Shown one piece after another: positions 11,160 through 21,452 of a stretch of DNA of 64,000 bases. The first letter of the stretch is position 1, and each line of letters begins with the position of its first letter. The translations under genes were made by a program, and so were the position numbers. Under the pieces are notes generated by a model. The model had not been told where the DNA came from. It saw only the letters and a list, made by a program, of their open reading frames with translations, and searched no databases. This DNA is from Symsagittifera roscoffensis (Eukaryota > Xenacoelomorpha > Acoela > Convolutidae): contig NC_087062.1 in assembly GCF_963678635.1 (NCBI RefSeq), positions 21,873,789-21,937,788 of the forward strand, read 5' to 3'.

Positions 11160-13694
11160 CTCCTTTTCAAACTTAAAAGCTTAACAAGTGCTTTTAAAGT
11201 CAACTCTGTGGTAAATAAAGTTACAAATTATTTGAATGTTGTGTATAAAGTTTTCCTGCTATACAAAAAATATATTTACGTTCTTGAAAAAAAATCGCAA
11301 CATGGTTTCGTTTAAGAAAAAGAGAACAACAATAGCACACAAATCTTTCTGCTTCAGATAACAAAATTTTGAATTCAAGTCCAGAAGCAAAATTTTTCTG
11401 CTGCAGAAGTCCGTGCTTTCTAACTTTCAGTCGTTGAAATTATCAAATTATAACAATAGGCGAACAAACAACCGTGTCAAGTTCTAGGCCACTTAATTGA
11501 AAGGTGACAAAGAAGTGTTCTTAGTGCCCAAAATTTCCCGCAAACAGTAGAAAACATTTAAAAACTTGGACCTTAAAGTATCCATTGGAAAGCTAAAGAT
11601 CTTAGTTAGGCCTTCATATTAGCTTTTCCTTGCTTAGAAAGGAACAGAAACAAGACTGCTCGTATCAAGGCAAAGCCCTTTTATGGTCCGACTGTTAGCA
11701 TTTGAGTTGTTTCTGGAACTATTAAGACCAATTAAATTGCCTCAATTCAAAAACGAACGACTATAAGATCGGGTAATTTACCGTCTAGAAAATTAGCGTA
11801 TTGAATTTATCAGAGTATTTTTTCCAGTCAGCAAAGTCGCACTTTAGTCTATTGCAATCATACTCGCTTAGCAATCCCATGATTTCCGCATCGAAGCCCA
11901 TAGGCAGTCAATTTTTCTAAAATCAGTTCCTCACTTTCTTCGAAATTCGAAACAAAATCAGTTCCTCATTTTCGTCGAAAAGTTCCTCATTTTATTCGAA
12001 ATTCGGAACAAAAACTACTCAGCTACGAAGCGAAAGTAACCCCGATTTTGTGCATTTTTATTAAAATTGAATTTTAAGTCAACTTTTGCCTAAGAGCCTT
12101 ACAAGTTTTTAGTTTTTTTCATATGAAAAATAATTAACATGAGGGCCTAGCTGAGATCCTCAGCTTCTTAACGAATGCTTTTAGATCCAAATTTTCAAAT
12201 TGCTGCTTTTGAAAATTCACCAAGTTGATAAAATCAGATTACTTGACCCATTCACATTGGTATTGATTTCGGAGCCAAGTTATTTGGCAGCTTAAGATAG
12301 CTCCAAAAATATATGTCTAGTGCAATCTGTGGCATTTGCACCTAAGTTTCAGGTCTTTTAGGACTTTTAGAATATTTAATTCTAGGGCAATTTTTACAAA
12401 ATAATCCAAAACAACTAAATACAAAGGTGTGTTTTTCAAAATAAAAGTAATTATCAAATTTAAAAGTTTAGCAAAAGCTTTTAAAGTCAGCTCTGTGGTA
12501 GATAAAGTAACAAATTACTTGAATATTTCGTACAAAGCTTTCCTGCTATACAAAAAAATGTATTTACGTTCTTGGAAAAAAAAATTGCAACATGGATTTA
12601 GAGAGAAAGAGAATAATAATAGCACACAAATCTTTGTACTTAAAATAAAAAAATTTTAAATCAAGTCCAGAAGCAAAAAAATTTCTGCCGCAGAAGTCCG
12701 TGCTTTCAAACTTTCACTCGTTGAAATTATTAAATTATAACAATAGGTGAATAAACAACCGTGTCAAGTTTTAGGCCATTGAATTGAACGGTGACAAAAA
12801 AAGTGATCTTAGTGCCAAAATTTTCCCGTAAACAGTAAGAAAACATTTGAAAACTTGGACCCTAAAAGAATCCGTTGGGAAGCTAAAGATCTTAGCTAAG
12901 CCTTCACCTTAGTTTTTCCTTGCTTAAAAAGGAACACAAACCAGACTGCTCGTATCAAGGCAAAGCCCTGCATGATCCAAATGTTAGCAATTGAGTTGTT
13001 TCTGGAACTAATAAGACCAATTAACTTTCCTCAATTCAAAATTGAAAGACTATAAGATCGGGTAGCTTGCCGGCATAGTTAATTAGCGTATTGAATCTAT
13101 CAAAGTATTATTCCAGCCAGCGAAGCCGCACTTTAGCAATCATACTCGCTTAGCAATCCAAAAATTTCCGCATCGATGCCCATAGGCAGTCAATTTTTCT
13201 AAAATCAATTCCTCACTTTTTCCGAAATTTTCCTCATTTTATTCGAAATTCGGAACAAAAACTACTCAGCTACGAAGCAAAAGTAACGCCGATTTTGTGC
13301 ATTTTTATTATATAAATTGAATTTTAAGTCAACTTTTGCCTAAGAGCCTTACAAGTTTTTAGTTTTTTTCATATGAAAAATAATTAACATGAGGGCCTAG
13401 CTGAGATCCTCAGCTTCTTAACGAATGCTTTTAGATCCAAACTTTCAAATTGCTGCACTTGAAAATTCACCAAGTTGTTAAAATCAGATTACTTGACCCA
13501 ATCCAATTGGTATTGATTTGTGAGCTAAGTTATTTTGCAGCTTAAGATAGCTTCGAAATTAAAAGTCTGGTGCAATCTGTAGATTTGAATCTAAGTATTA
13601 GGTCTTTTAGTATTTATGGGATTTTTAATTCTAGTGCAATATTTACAAATTAATCCAAAACAACTAAATACAAATGTGTATTTTTCAAAATAAA
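11160..13694. repeat. Two tandem units of about 1.27 kb
   Basis: Bases 11160-12449 and 12450-13694 run in parallel: GCTTTTAAAGTCA, TTTCCTGCTATACAAAAAA, AGTCCAGAAGC, AAAGATCTTAG, CGCATCGA and CATGAGGGCCTAGCTGAG occur in the same order in both. Divergence with many small indels suggests an old duplication. The plus-strand open frame at 12429-12659 lies in low-complexity AT sequence and is not called. Confidence 0.8.
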
Positions 13695-13921
13695 GTGCGA
13701 TTTTACTTACTCTAAGCAATAACGCTGAGGTAAAAAAATGTCACAACAAAAAAAATGGACGGAATATTTTCCATGAATAAAAAAACTAAAAGTTCCAACT
13801 ACTCTGGTTTTTGTTTGAAAGTTGATTGTTTATCATCCAAAAATAGCTTTAAATTGTCACAATTATTGCTCGGTGGCCATTTATTTGTTTAACCTAGCAA
13901 AATGATAATTAACGCTTAAAA

Positions 13922-14325
13922 CAGGGGCGGATCTAGGATTTTCTGGAGGAGGGGCGGATTTTCAAAAAATTTCAAAAATATTGTCAACCATATCAAAAAT
14001 ATTGTTTTTTTTAGGTCGACCAAATTGATTTTGTGAGCTCTCCCAAATCACTATAAAAACCCCATTTTGACCAAAAAAAATTTTTTTGTGCCGCAGGCAA
14101 TTTTTTGAAAAAGAAGGCCAAAAAAGGCGTTTTCAGGAACTTTTTGGATAATTTTGACCAAAAAATCGCGTTTTTTCGGCGCGCGCTCCCCCCTCAAAAT
14201 TTTAGATTCAGTCAGCAAAAAGGGATATTTCAAATTGTACGAGGGAGAGCCTTTGGATCGGCAAAGGATCGAATCCCTGAGGGGAGAGGAGCGTTTGCCC
14301 CCGCCCCCGCCCATAAATTAGCTGG
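13922..14325 (+). mobile_element. MITE family 1 (hAT-type)
   Basis: It starts CAGGGGCGGATCTAGGATT at 13922. The interior matches 46220-46593, for example GGTCGACCAAATTGATTTT and a GCGCGCTCCCCCC block. The right terminus has decayed near 14325. It lies just downstream of the J-domain gene, about 180 bp from its stop. Confidence 0.75.
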
Positions 14326-14505
14326 TGGTCTAAAAATTAATATCGGTAGATAGTGTGAAAAATGGCATTTTATGATACAATGTCTTATGGAAAAATTTCC
14401 CCACCCATCGCTTCGCTCCAGCTCCTCTTTTAGGCTTTCTATTGCATGGGAAATTAATGATAAGTGGTCTAGCAATTATATAATATTTAATTAAATATAT
14501 TTTTT

Positions 14506-14868
14506 TCAAGACTTATCCAGTTCACTCAAAATGAGTTCTTTGGCGAGTTTAATTTCGACAAAATTATCATTACGGCCGCCTTTATCCGGATGATGAATTT
14601 TTGCCCGCTCGTGATACTTCTCCTCTATTTTGTCGCGGTCTTTAGTCCCATTCTCAAGCGACAGCACCTTGTATGCTTTCGCCAACGAATCGTCCTGGCT
14701 GGTTTTGATGTACTTTTTGAACAACCGCATTCCAATATTGCCGATTGTGACAAATAGTTCGCCAGCTGTTATTTGACTTTTCCGAAACTTTAGGATTGCA
14801 TTCATCAGTGCCACTCCTTCCAGAATCAATGAGAAAGCCTCTTCAGCTACTACCAGTGCTTTGCTCAT
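14506..14868 (-). CDS. Small J-domain (DnaJ-like) protein
   Basis: A frame of about 120 codons reads from ATG at 14866-14868 to the stop at 14506-14508. An upstream TTG extension to 14919 is less likely because ATG follows CTTACAG, a possible splice acceptor. The last 60 residues are a J domain: an AYKVLSLE helix I, a KYHERAKIHHPDKGG helix II and loop with the HPD signature, then a helix ending ELILSELDKS. J proteins stimulate Hsp70 ATPase activity. The first 60 residues are partly hydrophobic and unassigned, with no zinc-finger or C-terminal client domain, so it is class III-like. It could be one exon of a longer gene or a retrocopy. Confidence 0.7.
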   Translation of the reverse strand: MSKALVVAEEAFSLILEGVALMNAILKFRKSQITAGELFVTIGNIGMRLFKKYIKTSQDDSLAKAYKVLSLENGTKDRDKIEEKYHERAKIHHPDKGGRNDNFVEIKLAKELILSELDKS

Positions 14869-16529
14869 CTTCTGTAAGCTTTGCTTGCAAAATTTTGCCG
14901 AGATAAGAAAGCAAAACAATAGAATTACAAGTTTTTTTTAACGTACCCTAGTTTTTCAACGTACTATCTAAAAAATGTGAATGAAAACGCAAATTAAATG
15001 TGATCAGAGTACACCTGGTCTGGTATTCAAACATTATTCAAGTTTTTGAAGCCAATATCATCAAGCAAAGAACAACTTTACGAGCGTTTGTCACCCACGT
15101 TTTTCATAGACGCAAAAAAATAACACGAGGGGTAAAAAGAATGAGTGAAAACATAGCAATTCTTTAGCGACGTGCATAATAAGTATATTTCACAACAGAC
15201 GAGAAATTTGGTATCAAGTTTAGTAATTATCAAGTTTAGTAACTAATTTGGTCGAAAATTTATGAACAGTTGAATGCTCTGAATCTCTGATTTTTTAATC
15301 GCAAACTATATTTTTTTTATCAGAAAGTGGATTTTACTTCTAACTACTGCAGACTTTTGCAGCATTTTTGTTGCTGAAATCCAAAGCTGACAGTTTTCCG
15401 GATTTTTGAGTTTTTCTAAAAGATTTTTAAAATATTGTAAAGAGGAAAATGTCGAAAAGAAAACAACATTTCAGGGAAGTGAGTTAAAAAAAAACGTCTA
15501 TGCTGCTGCAGATCGTTTTTGCGCCTGCAGAATGAAACGTTATAGTTTTCTGTACAAGTTTTCAAGGCAATGGTGAGAGCTTGACAGAGTTTTGCACTTT
15601 TTTGCAGTAAAGTACAATTTAATTCTGTATAATTTTTGTAAATTTTCTTATTTTTGACAATTTTCCAGTTCAAAAATGCTCTTTTTCCTGTCGAAGATTT
15701 TGCCCTGGTACGAGCAGTCTCGCTTCTTTTTGCCTTTGTGATATTGTTCCGATTTTTGAAGAAAATTAGGGAATATTTGTCCTAGGTGTAATTGGTCAGG
15801 CAGTTTTCGACTTTTAGCATGCCATTTTGACGTGAGTACATATTAGGTAGGAAGTACAACTTTACCTTGAGCGCAAACTAGAAACATATTTCAACAATTA
15901 TGTGCGCAAAATTTTTGTTGACAGCAAGGGATTTTTCGAATTTCTTAGACTAGCCATTAGGAAAGGTTTATGTTCTACGTTCTACCGAAACCCTAGAATG
16001 AACATTTTTTTCCAAAGTTATCCGCACCGTGGTCTGTTTTATGAAAAAGTGACATTTCTGAGCGTTTTTGGAAGACTTGACGATAAATGTAATTTTTGTC
16101 GAGACCAGATATAAGGAGGAGAGTGGCCTTCTCTTTCCCTCTCGTTGCGCTATTGACTTAAAATTATTGTTCATATATTTAGGGGGTTGAAACTTGCCCA
16201 TTTGGGATAATTAACGCGCTGTACATTCACTCTATTATAGTGTAAGCGGCGAATTAGTCGGCGAATTAGTCGGAAATAGACATCACTCCAAGTTGAGACG
16301 ATGCAAGCAGCTGCTTGGTTTTTTTTTCATACAGTACTTTTTCAAACACAAAAACATATCTTTTTGTAATTGACATAGAGTTTGATATGAAAAGGTTTTA
16401 AAAGATGAATAATTTATTTTAAAAATTTTTTGAACATTTTAATCATTTTTTTCAATATGTACTTCAAAGGCATTAACCAGCAGTAGGAATCTTTAAGCCA
16501 TCGTCCTCATACGGGCTGTCTTGTTTCAG
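14869..16529. other. Gene-free stretch; may include intron of the following gene
   Basis: No recognised gene. The short open frames at 15416-15673 and 15902-16201 have no motifs and non-coding composition. A GGCGAATTAGTC direct repeat lies near 16248-16272. Part of it is presumably the intron before 16530. Confidence 0.35.
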
Positions 16530-16957
16530 AGATGACCAGTAAAGATTCGCCGGGTTTCTCCGGCTCCGATCTCTCCGACCAATCTGGCTCCTTAAACCTC
16601 ACAAACGCAGTTTCAAACACGAGTCTTCTTGGTGCTAACCCAGACCCCAAAAACAGCGACGACGGACTATCTTTAGACATAATATACATCGCCATAGCTG
16701 GCAGCGCCGCATTCATTCTTCTGGTAGCAGTTTTATTCGTGTTCAAAATAGCGAGGGGGAGTTTTAACTTTTCCCCCTGCAAATGTCTGAGAAGGGGGGA
16801 CTCAGATTACCCATCGGAGGAAACGGGACGCACGAAGGGGGGCAGGGGCAAAAAAGGGAACAGGACGAAAGAAGACCCGACAAAGAACTTGATCGTGCCT
16901 GACATCAAAATTATTGACGAGGATGGAAACATAATTCCACGCGCTTCTTTTAGCTAG
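16530..16957 (+). CDS. Single-pass membrane protein, last exon
   Basis: The exon begins after the acceptor TTGTTTCAG (16521-16529), with ATG at 16532 and stop at 16955-16957, giving 141 residues. Order: a Ser/Asn-rich region of about 48 residues, a membrane helix at about 50-74 (IIYIAIAGSAAFILLVAVLF), a CKCLRRGDS juxtamembrane segment (cysteines could be palmitoylated), then a basic Gly/Lys/Arg-rich tail and a short acidic end. AATAAA lies at 17040. With no signal peptide here, topology depends on upstream exons; a cytoplasmic tail after the helix is likely. Family not recognised. A damaged partial paralogue lies at 36545-36906. Confidence 0.6.
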
Positions 16958-17039
16958 CTCAACTCCATTTGACTGTTTCTGAATATTTTGGATCCTCGTC
17001 ACCACCGTTTTTTAACAATCACATAAAGTTTTAATTACC

Positions 17040-17045
17040 AATAAA
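17040..17045 (+). terminator. Poly(A) signal of the membrane-protein gene
   Basis: AATAAA about 80 bases after the stop codon at 16957, in a short AT-rich 3' UTR. Confidence 0.6.
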
Positions 17046-17046
17046 A

Positions 17047-17619
17047 ATGCGTTTTGAAAAGAAAATTTGTCTCGAAGTCCAGTTTTCTTATGGATTACAG
17101 GGTACAAATTAAACGAGTAAACTTAGTTTTGCATAGTTTAACTCAAAATAAATGAAAATGATTTCTCCGATTTTACTTGCGGTATCGTTTAAACTGGATA
17201 TCTTTGGAAAAAAACGAAGATCCAAAATAAAACCAATTAAAGGCCAAATAATTGAAATGTCACCGATTCTATTCAACTTGCTTGGACAACCCAAAGCAAA
17301 CAAATTTCATAGCTTGTGTTTATTTTTGTAAATAATGCAAAATTTCTGCCCATCTGCATCGTTTTGCGTTTCAATTTTGTTTACAGGAGCAGCGTTTCAT
17401 GCTTTCACCTGATTATACTCAAATATGTCAAAAAGTTCGAAATCACATTTTTCGATTTTCAACCTTCTTTAATTTAATAAACTATTTTGAACACTTTTCC
17501 AATAGAAAAAAAACTGAGCAGAAACAGTACATTATGCAGAGAAACCAATCAAATGACAAGCCTAGAAAAAAATCGATCAATAAGGACCGACTGTGAAAAT
17601 TGCATCTAGTTGAAAGTAC
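17047..17619. other. Gene-free stretch left of element copy 2
   Basis: No gene recognised. The open frames at 17109-17303 (minus) and 17399-17596 (plus) are AT-rich and motif-free. It ends at the CCAC duplication. Confidence 0.4.
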
Positions 17620-17623
17620 CCAC
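17620..17623. repeat. Target-site duplication, left (CCAC)
   Basis: CCAC directly abuts the left LTR and recurs as 36541-36544 directly after the right LTR. A 4-bp duplication is within the range of Ty3/gypsy integrases. Confidence 0.75.
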
Positions 17624-18033
17624 TGAGTTAGGACTGGAGTGTATAACTCATAGAGTAATTTCGGATAGGGTACACCGTCTGCTCGTCACGCTATCTTATT
17701 TTCGGCCGGATAGATTCGTGCAACTTCTTAGTCTAATACCGATCCTAATCTTACTCTTATACTATCTAGTCTCAGGTTGTTTAACTAGTCTCTGCTAGGC
17801 TCAATAGATCTAGGGTATACTGGTTTATTGCGGCTGCTGAAGTGCTCGGGAGAGTCCAACTAATTTCTAAGTTAAATTCAAATCTCTCTGGTGCTGAAAT
17901 TACAAGTAACTTCAGCACTTACAAATAAGTGGGTTGTTAGTTAGATGGATCATGATTGGTTAATATTAAATACTTTACATTGGTAAAATATCTAATTTAT
18001 CCAATCATAAAATGTAGTTTAGATCAGGTTCCA
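17624..18033 (-). repeat. 3' LTR of copy 2 (410 bp)
   Basis: Same length and ends as 36131-36540. Element-sense features include inverted ATGATTGG/CCAATCAT (CCAAT-box-like) in the upstream part, the GTGCTGAA/TTCAGCAC hairpin, and AATAAA at 17824-17829. A short purine tract, GGATGGG in element sense (18034-18040), abuts the LTR as a possible polypurine tract. Confidence 0.93.
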
Positions 18034-19646
18034 CCCATCCGGGTTTTACAGAGTTTTTTAGAATAGTTCTTCTGCGATTCGAAGGATGGATGATGGACGT
18101 TGGTTTTTGGCGAACATCATTTTCTTCCGTTTCCTCTTTGTTAAAGAAGTTCCAGGAAGCTGGAGTTAGAGACATAAGACGTTGTGTCTTCTAGTGACAA
18201 CGACTAAGTCTTTGCAACAAACTCAAATCTGATTTCAGAATGGTTGGCTATGTCAGGTTTTTCTGTTCTGCGTGGAGAACTTCTTTTGTGTCTGATCTAG
18301 TTTGGGAATGGCGTGGAGATTGTGCGTGGAGGGGATGCCTGGTTACTCGGATCTGTACGTATACTTGAACATCGAGGTGGTCATTGGTCTAGTTCAATGA
18401 AGTCCTTTTCTGCGAAGTCAAGTCGTACTCTAAATCCTTTGAGTTGTGATTGTGAGTGGCATATCGATTGTGGTTGGCCATTCTCTCTCGAGTGTAGTGG
18501 GGTCGTTTTGTCTTTAGATGTTCGTCCTTGGTGTTATATTCTGATCTATGTATTGCATAATGTAATTTACATTTTATAAAACATTTATTAGTTTAATATT
18601 TTTTAATTATGATTTTAGTTAGTTGTTTTCACAAAAGCTTTTTGTTTTAGTTCGGTTATTTTGAAGAGTTACTCACCCTTGAGTAGCTCTTATTAAAAAT
18701 AGAGGTGTGGTCACAAAGCGTGGATGTAGCGCGGTGGGTTAGGCCGGCTATAGAGCATGCTCAGGACGTCCTTCCTGGTGGGTTAGGCCAGGAGTGGGAG
18801 TATGATTTCATGCGGTTTTTATGAGGGGTCCTGTTATGTGACAACGTTTTATGTTGGGTTTGTTGTGGTTTTTCTTATGTCTTGTTGGTTATGTCCTTTT
18901 TCCAAAAAGCAAATTGTTCGTGGTATGGGTTTGTCTTTCGACTTTTTTGTGTTTTATTATTTCTTTCTTAGACTTTATAATAGTCTTCAAAAGAATAAAT
19001 TATCCAGTTTTAAACTGGGTTAATCCGGTTTGGGTACCGTTGGTTTCCTTTTCTTAGTCATGCTGTTATTCTATGATTTGTGGTATTTAGTAGGCTGCGT
19101 TGGTTAGTTTTGTTTAGTATATGATTCCTTTCCAACCGGGTTAAAGGAAGGTTTGAAACATGTTACTATATGTTAGAGTTGTTGAGTGTGAAAACTTGAA
19201 ACTGAAATTCATTATTTTAAACAATTCTTCGTGGGCGAGCTGTGCGAGTGTGGATAGAATTTCTGTGCGAATGAATGAGAATATCAAAAGGTTAGTACTG
19301 CATTTGCATTTTATTAATTTACTGCATAGAATTTGGAAATTTACTGCTAGTTATTGGGGAATTTTAAGTTACAAATTTTCATCATAATTAGATTTACTGC
19401 TTGTGGGGAAAATTTTAGAAATGAATTTACTGCATTGGTATTAAATTTATAAATTTATAAGTGTGAGAGATTAATAGAATTGTTGAAATCTGTTTGATGA
19501 AATTTGCGATCTTTATTTGTTTTTTTGTGGTTTTTATAGGTGATCGTCGGATGAAGACTAAAAATCTAAAGAAAACATGGATAAAGAATGGTGAGTTTTT
19601 AATATTTTAATTAGTTAGTAATATTCATTTAATTCATACTTACCTG
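18034..19646 (-). other. Long 3' untranslated region of copy 2
   Basis: About 1.6 kb between the last ORF and the 3' LTR with no large open frame in element sense. It contains two GGTGGGTTAGGCC words (near 18730 and 18778) flanking a GC-richer, hairpin-prone segment, CCTGG...CCAGG. This could be an RNA export or stability element, by inference only. The plus-strand open frames here are low-complexity artefacts. Confidence 0.5.
19558..19643 (-). other. Predicted intron right after the last ORF
   Basis: In element sense the stop TAA of the 601-aa ORF (19647-19649) is followed at once by CAG|GTAAGTATG, a consensus 5' splice site. Downstream are a perfect branch site TACTAAC (19614-19620) and acceptors TTTTCTTTAG (ending 19566) or ATTTTTAG (ending 19558). 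The intron would be 78 or 86 bases. All three signals match, but splicing has not been shown. Confidence 0.55.
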
Positions 19647-21452
19647 TTAGTCGTCGGGGAAAAAACCGTGGGGGAAGATGTCGTGGATGAGATCGGAATT
19701 TGTTAGTAGTTTAGCTAAGATGCGGATGATATTTTTAGTCTGAAGCAGTGGCCAAAGCAATTGAAGTGCCTTGATAGTGGTTAGTTCTTCAGTGCCAACT
19801 GCAAACTCATAAGGTGTGTTTTGGATTAGATTATATAATTTGTGATTGAATTTAGTGTTGTGGATGAATTCTAAAATTGGGATTTCTATAGGTTGTACAA
19901 ACTCGTGCGGGATAAGGAAGGGTCGGGATTCTTCGGCGTTGAAGGTCTTGGTGATGGGACAGAAGATGTACATTTGGGTTATGGGATCATAATTGCGAAG
20001 AATACCATGAAGGTTAGTATCTTTAATGCAATATGTGAAATTTAGGAAAAATGGTGAAGTGTATTTGGAATTAATGAATTGAAAACGATGGTGTGGTTGT
20101 CTAGAGGGTGTGTGTAGGTCAAAGTGATTTTGGATGAAGCGATAATAACTATATGTGTGGGTTTGTTTAGTGCGCAACATAATATCGTGTGAGCAGTGTA
20201 AATCTCTTTCGTGTGGTGCAAGGAAATGAAAGGTTAGTGAAAATGTTTGGAAGCGTTCTTTAAAACTTTCGTATGCTTGTGTGTCTGTTAGTGCTTCTGA
20301 AATAATGTGATCAAACTTTCGGTCGAAGATGTTTAGTGTAAATATATATGGTGTCTTGATGAAAAATTTTTCGGTAATTTGTGGATTAGCGAAGCGATCG
20401 TCGTCTAAGAATTGATCTTGGTTAGCTCTGATGATGTTGTGATCATAGTATTCGAGTGTATATTCGTTAGCTCTAGGTGCAGTGTGTGTTTTTAGTGATT
20501 TTTTATATCCAACGTAAGTAAATTGTCTAGCGGTTAGTGGTGTAGTGAGTCGATATAGCATGTCCGTATTTCGCTCTATATCGATGTGAGTGTTAGATAA
20601 AGGTAAGCAAAGAGGGTTAGTAAAATGATAATATGAGGTCCAAGAGAGAGTGGGCATTAAAACGTATTCATCTACAAAGTTGCGTGTTTCGTTAGTGTCG
20701 TGGGGGGTGTTTAAGGTGTATTGTGGGAATGAGGGTAAGGTGATGGCTAAAAATTCTTTTGTGTTAGTATGCTTGGGGTGGTTGATGTATTCACGGGCTG
20801 TTCCTGGTTTTGCTGGGAAAGGATGGTTGGGGAACTTTCTTTTAAAAGTGCGGTAAGCTCTATTAGTGTTGAGTGAAGATTCAGTTGATGTGGATGATGG
20901 TGCTAATGATTCAGTATAATTTGAAGAGGGTGTAGGGGTAGGGGGGTTGGATGAATTTATTGTGGAGGAGATTTGGTTTATTGTTGGGGTATGGAGGTGG
21001 TAGGGTTGTTGTTGAAGGGTAATAAAATTATCTAGCTCTGGGGAGATTCGGGGGGTGTCTGGAGAATGAGATGATTGGTCAGAATGAAATGAGGAGTAGG
21101 TTGGGGTAACTTGGGAAGCATAAGAGGGTGTGGAAGTGATTGGGTCAGGGTTATTGGATAATATGGGTTGAAAAGGGGGTTGAGAAAAATTAGAAGAGTT
21201 ATGAAAATTATTGGATGGGGATGGTTCTGAGTCGGCAAATTCATCGGGGGTTTCAATATTCGGGTTATTGAGTTGTGAGATGGAATATAAAACTGAGATG
21301 TGTGAATTAGTGTCGGAATTCATGCCTGATGTTACATTACTAGATGGAAAATCGGGTGGCGGAAAAGCAAAAAGTGGTATTATTGGGATTGGAGAGGTAA
21401 GATTGGTTGGGTGGGAATTTGATCGGTGTAGTGATCCAAGTTGGCGGCTCAT
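19647..21452 (-). CDS. 601-aa accessory protein of the retroelement, unknown function
   Basis: The ATG (21450-21452) overlaps the stop of env in the four bases ATGA, suggesting termination-reinitiation or a shared spliced mRNA. Residues 1-200 are rich in Ser, Thr, Pro and Asn and look disordered. From about 205 (a basic RTFKRKFP segment) to the end the composition is that of a folded protein rich in aromatic residues, His and Thr, with no signal peptide, membrane helix, zinc motif or known enzyme motif. Position after env is where complex retroviruses keep accessory genes. A late structural or regulatory role is possible; no homology was recognised. Confidence 0.7.
   Translation of the reverse strand: MSRQLGSLHRSNSHPTNLTSPIPIIPLFAFPPPDFPSSNVTSGMNSDTNSHISVLYSISQLNNPNIETPDEFADSEPSPSNNFHNSSNFSQPPFQPILSNNPDPITSTPSYASQVTPTYSSFHSDQSSHSPDTPRISPELDNFITLQQQPYHLHTPTINQISSTINSSNPPTPTPSSNYTESLAPSSTSTESSLNTNRAYRTFKRKFPNHPFPAKPGTAREYINHPKHTNTKEFLAITLPSFPQYTLNTPHDTNETRNFVDEYVLMPTLSWTSYYHFTNPLCLPLSNTHIDIERNTDMLYRLTTPLTARQFTYVGYKKSLKTHTAPRANEYTLEYYDHNIIRANQDQFLDDDRFANPQITEKFFIKTPYIFTLNIFDRKFDHIISEALTDTQAYESFKERFQTFSLTFHFLAPHERDLHCSHDIMLRTKQTHTYSYYRFIQNHFDLHTPSRQPHHRFQFINSKYTSPFFLNFTYCIKDTNLHGILRNYDPITQMYIFCPITKTFNAEESRPFLIPHEFVQPIEIPILEFIHNTKFNHKLYNLIQNTPYEFAVGTEELTTIKALQLLWPLLQTKNIIRILAKLLTNSDLIHDIFPHGFFPDD

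Noticed and set aside
18313..18579. 88-codon plus-strand frame in the element's 3' UTR
   Set aside because: Opposite strand to the element, no motif, and the composition is that of the antisense strand.
19160..19387. Plus-strand open frames within the retroelement (also many between 20650 and 34793)
   Set aside because: They are antisense shadows of A-rich, G-poor coding sequence; the plus strand there is T/G-rich and lacks motifs.
19541..19592. Plus-strand exon between TTTTTATAG and GTGAGT
   Set aside because: Signals look good but it is 50 bases long, lies antisense within the element's 3' UTR and has no partner exons.
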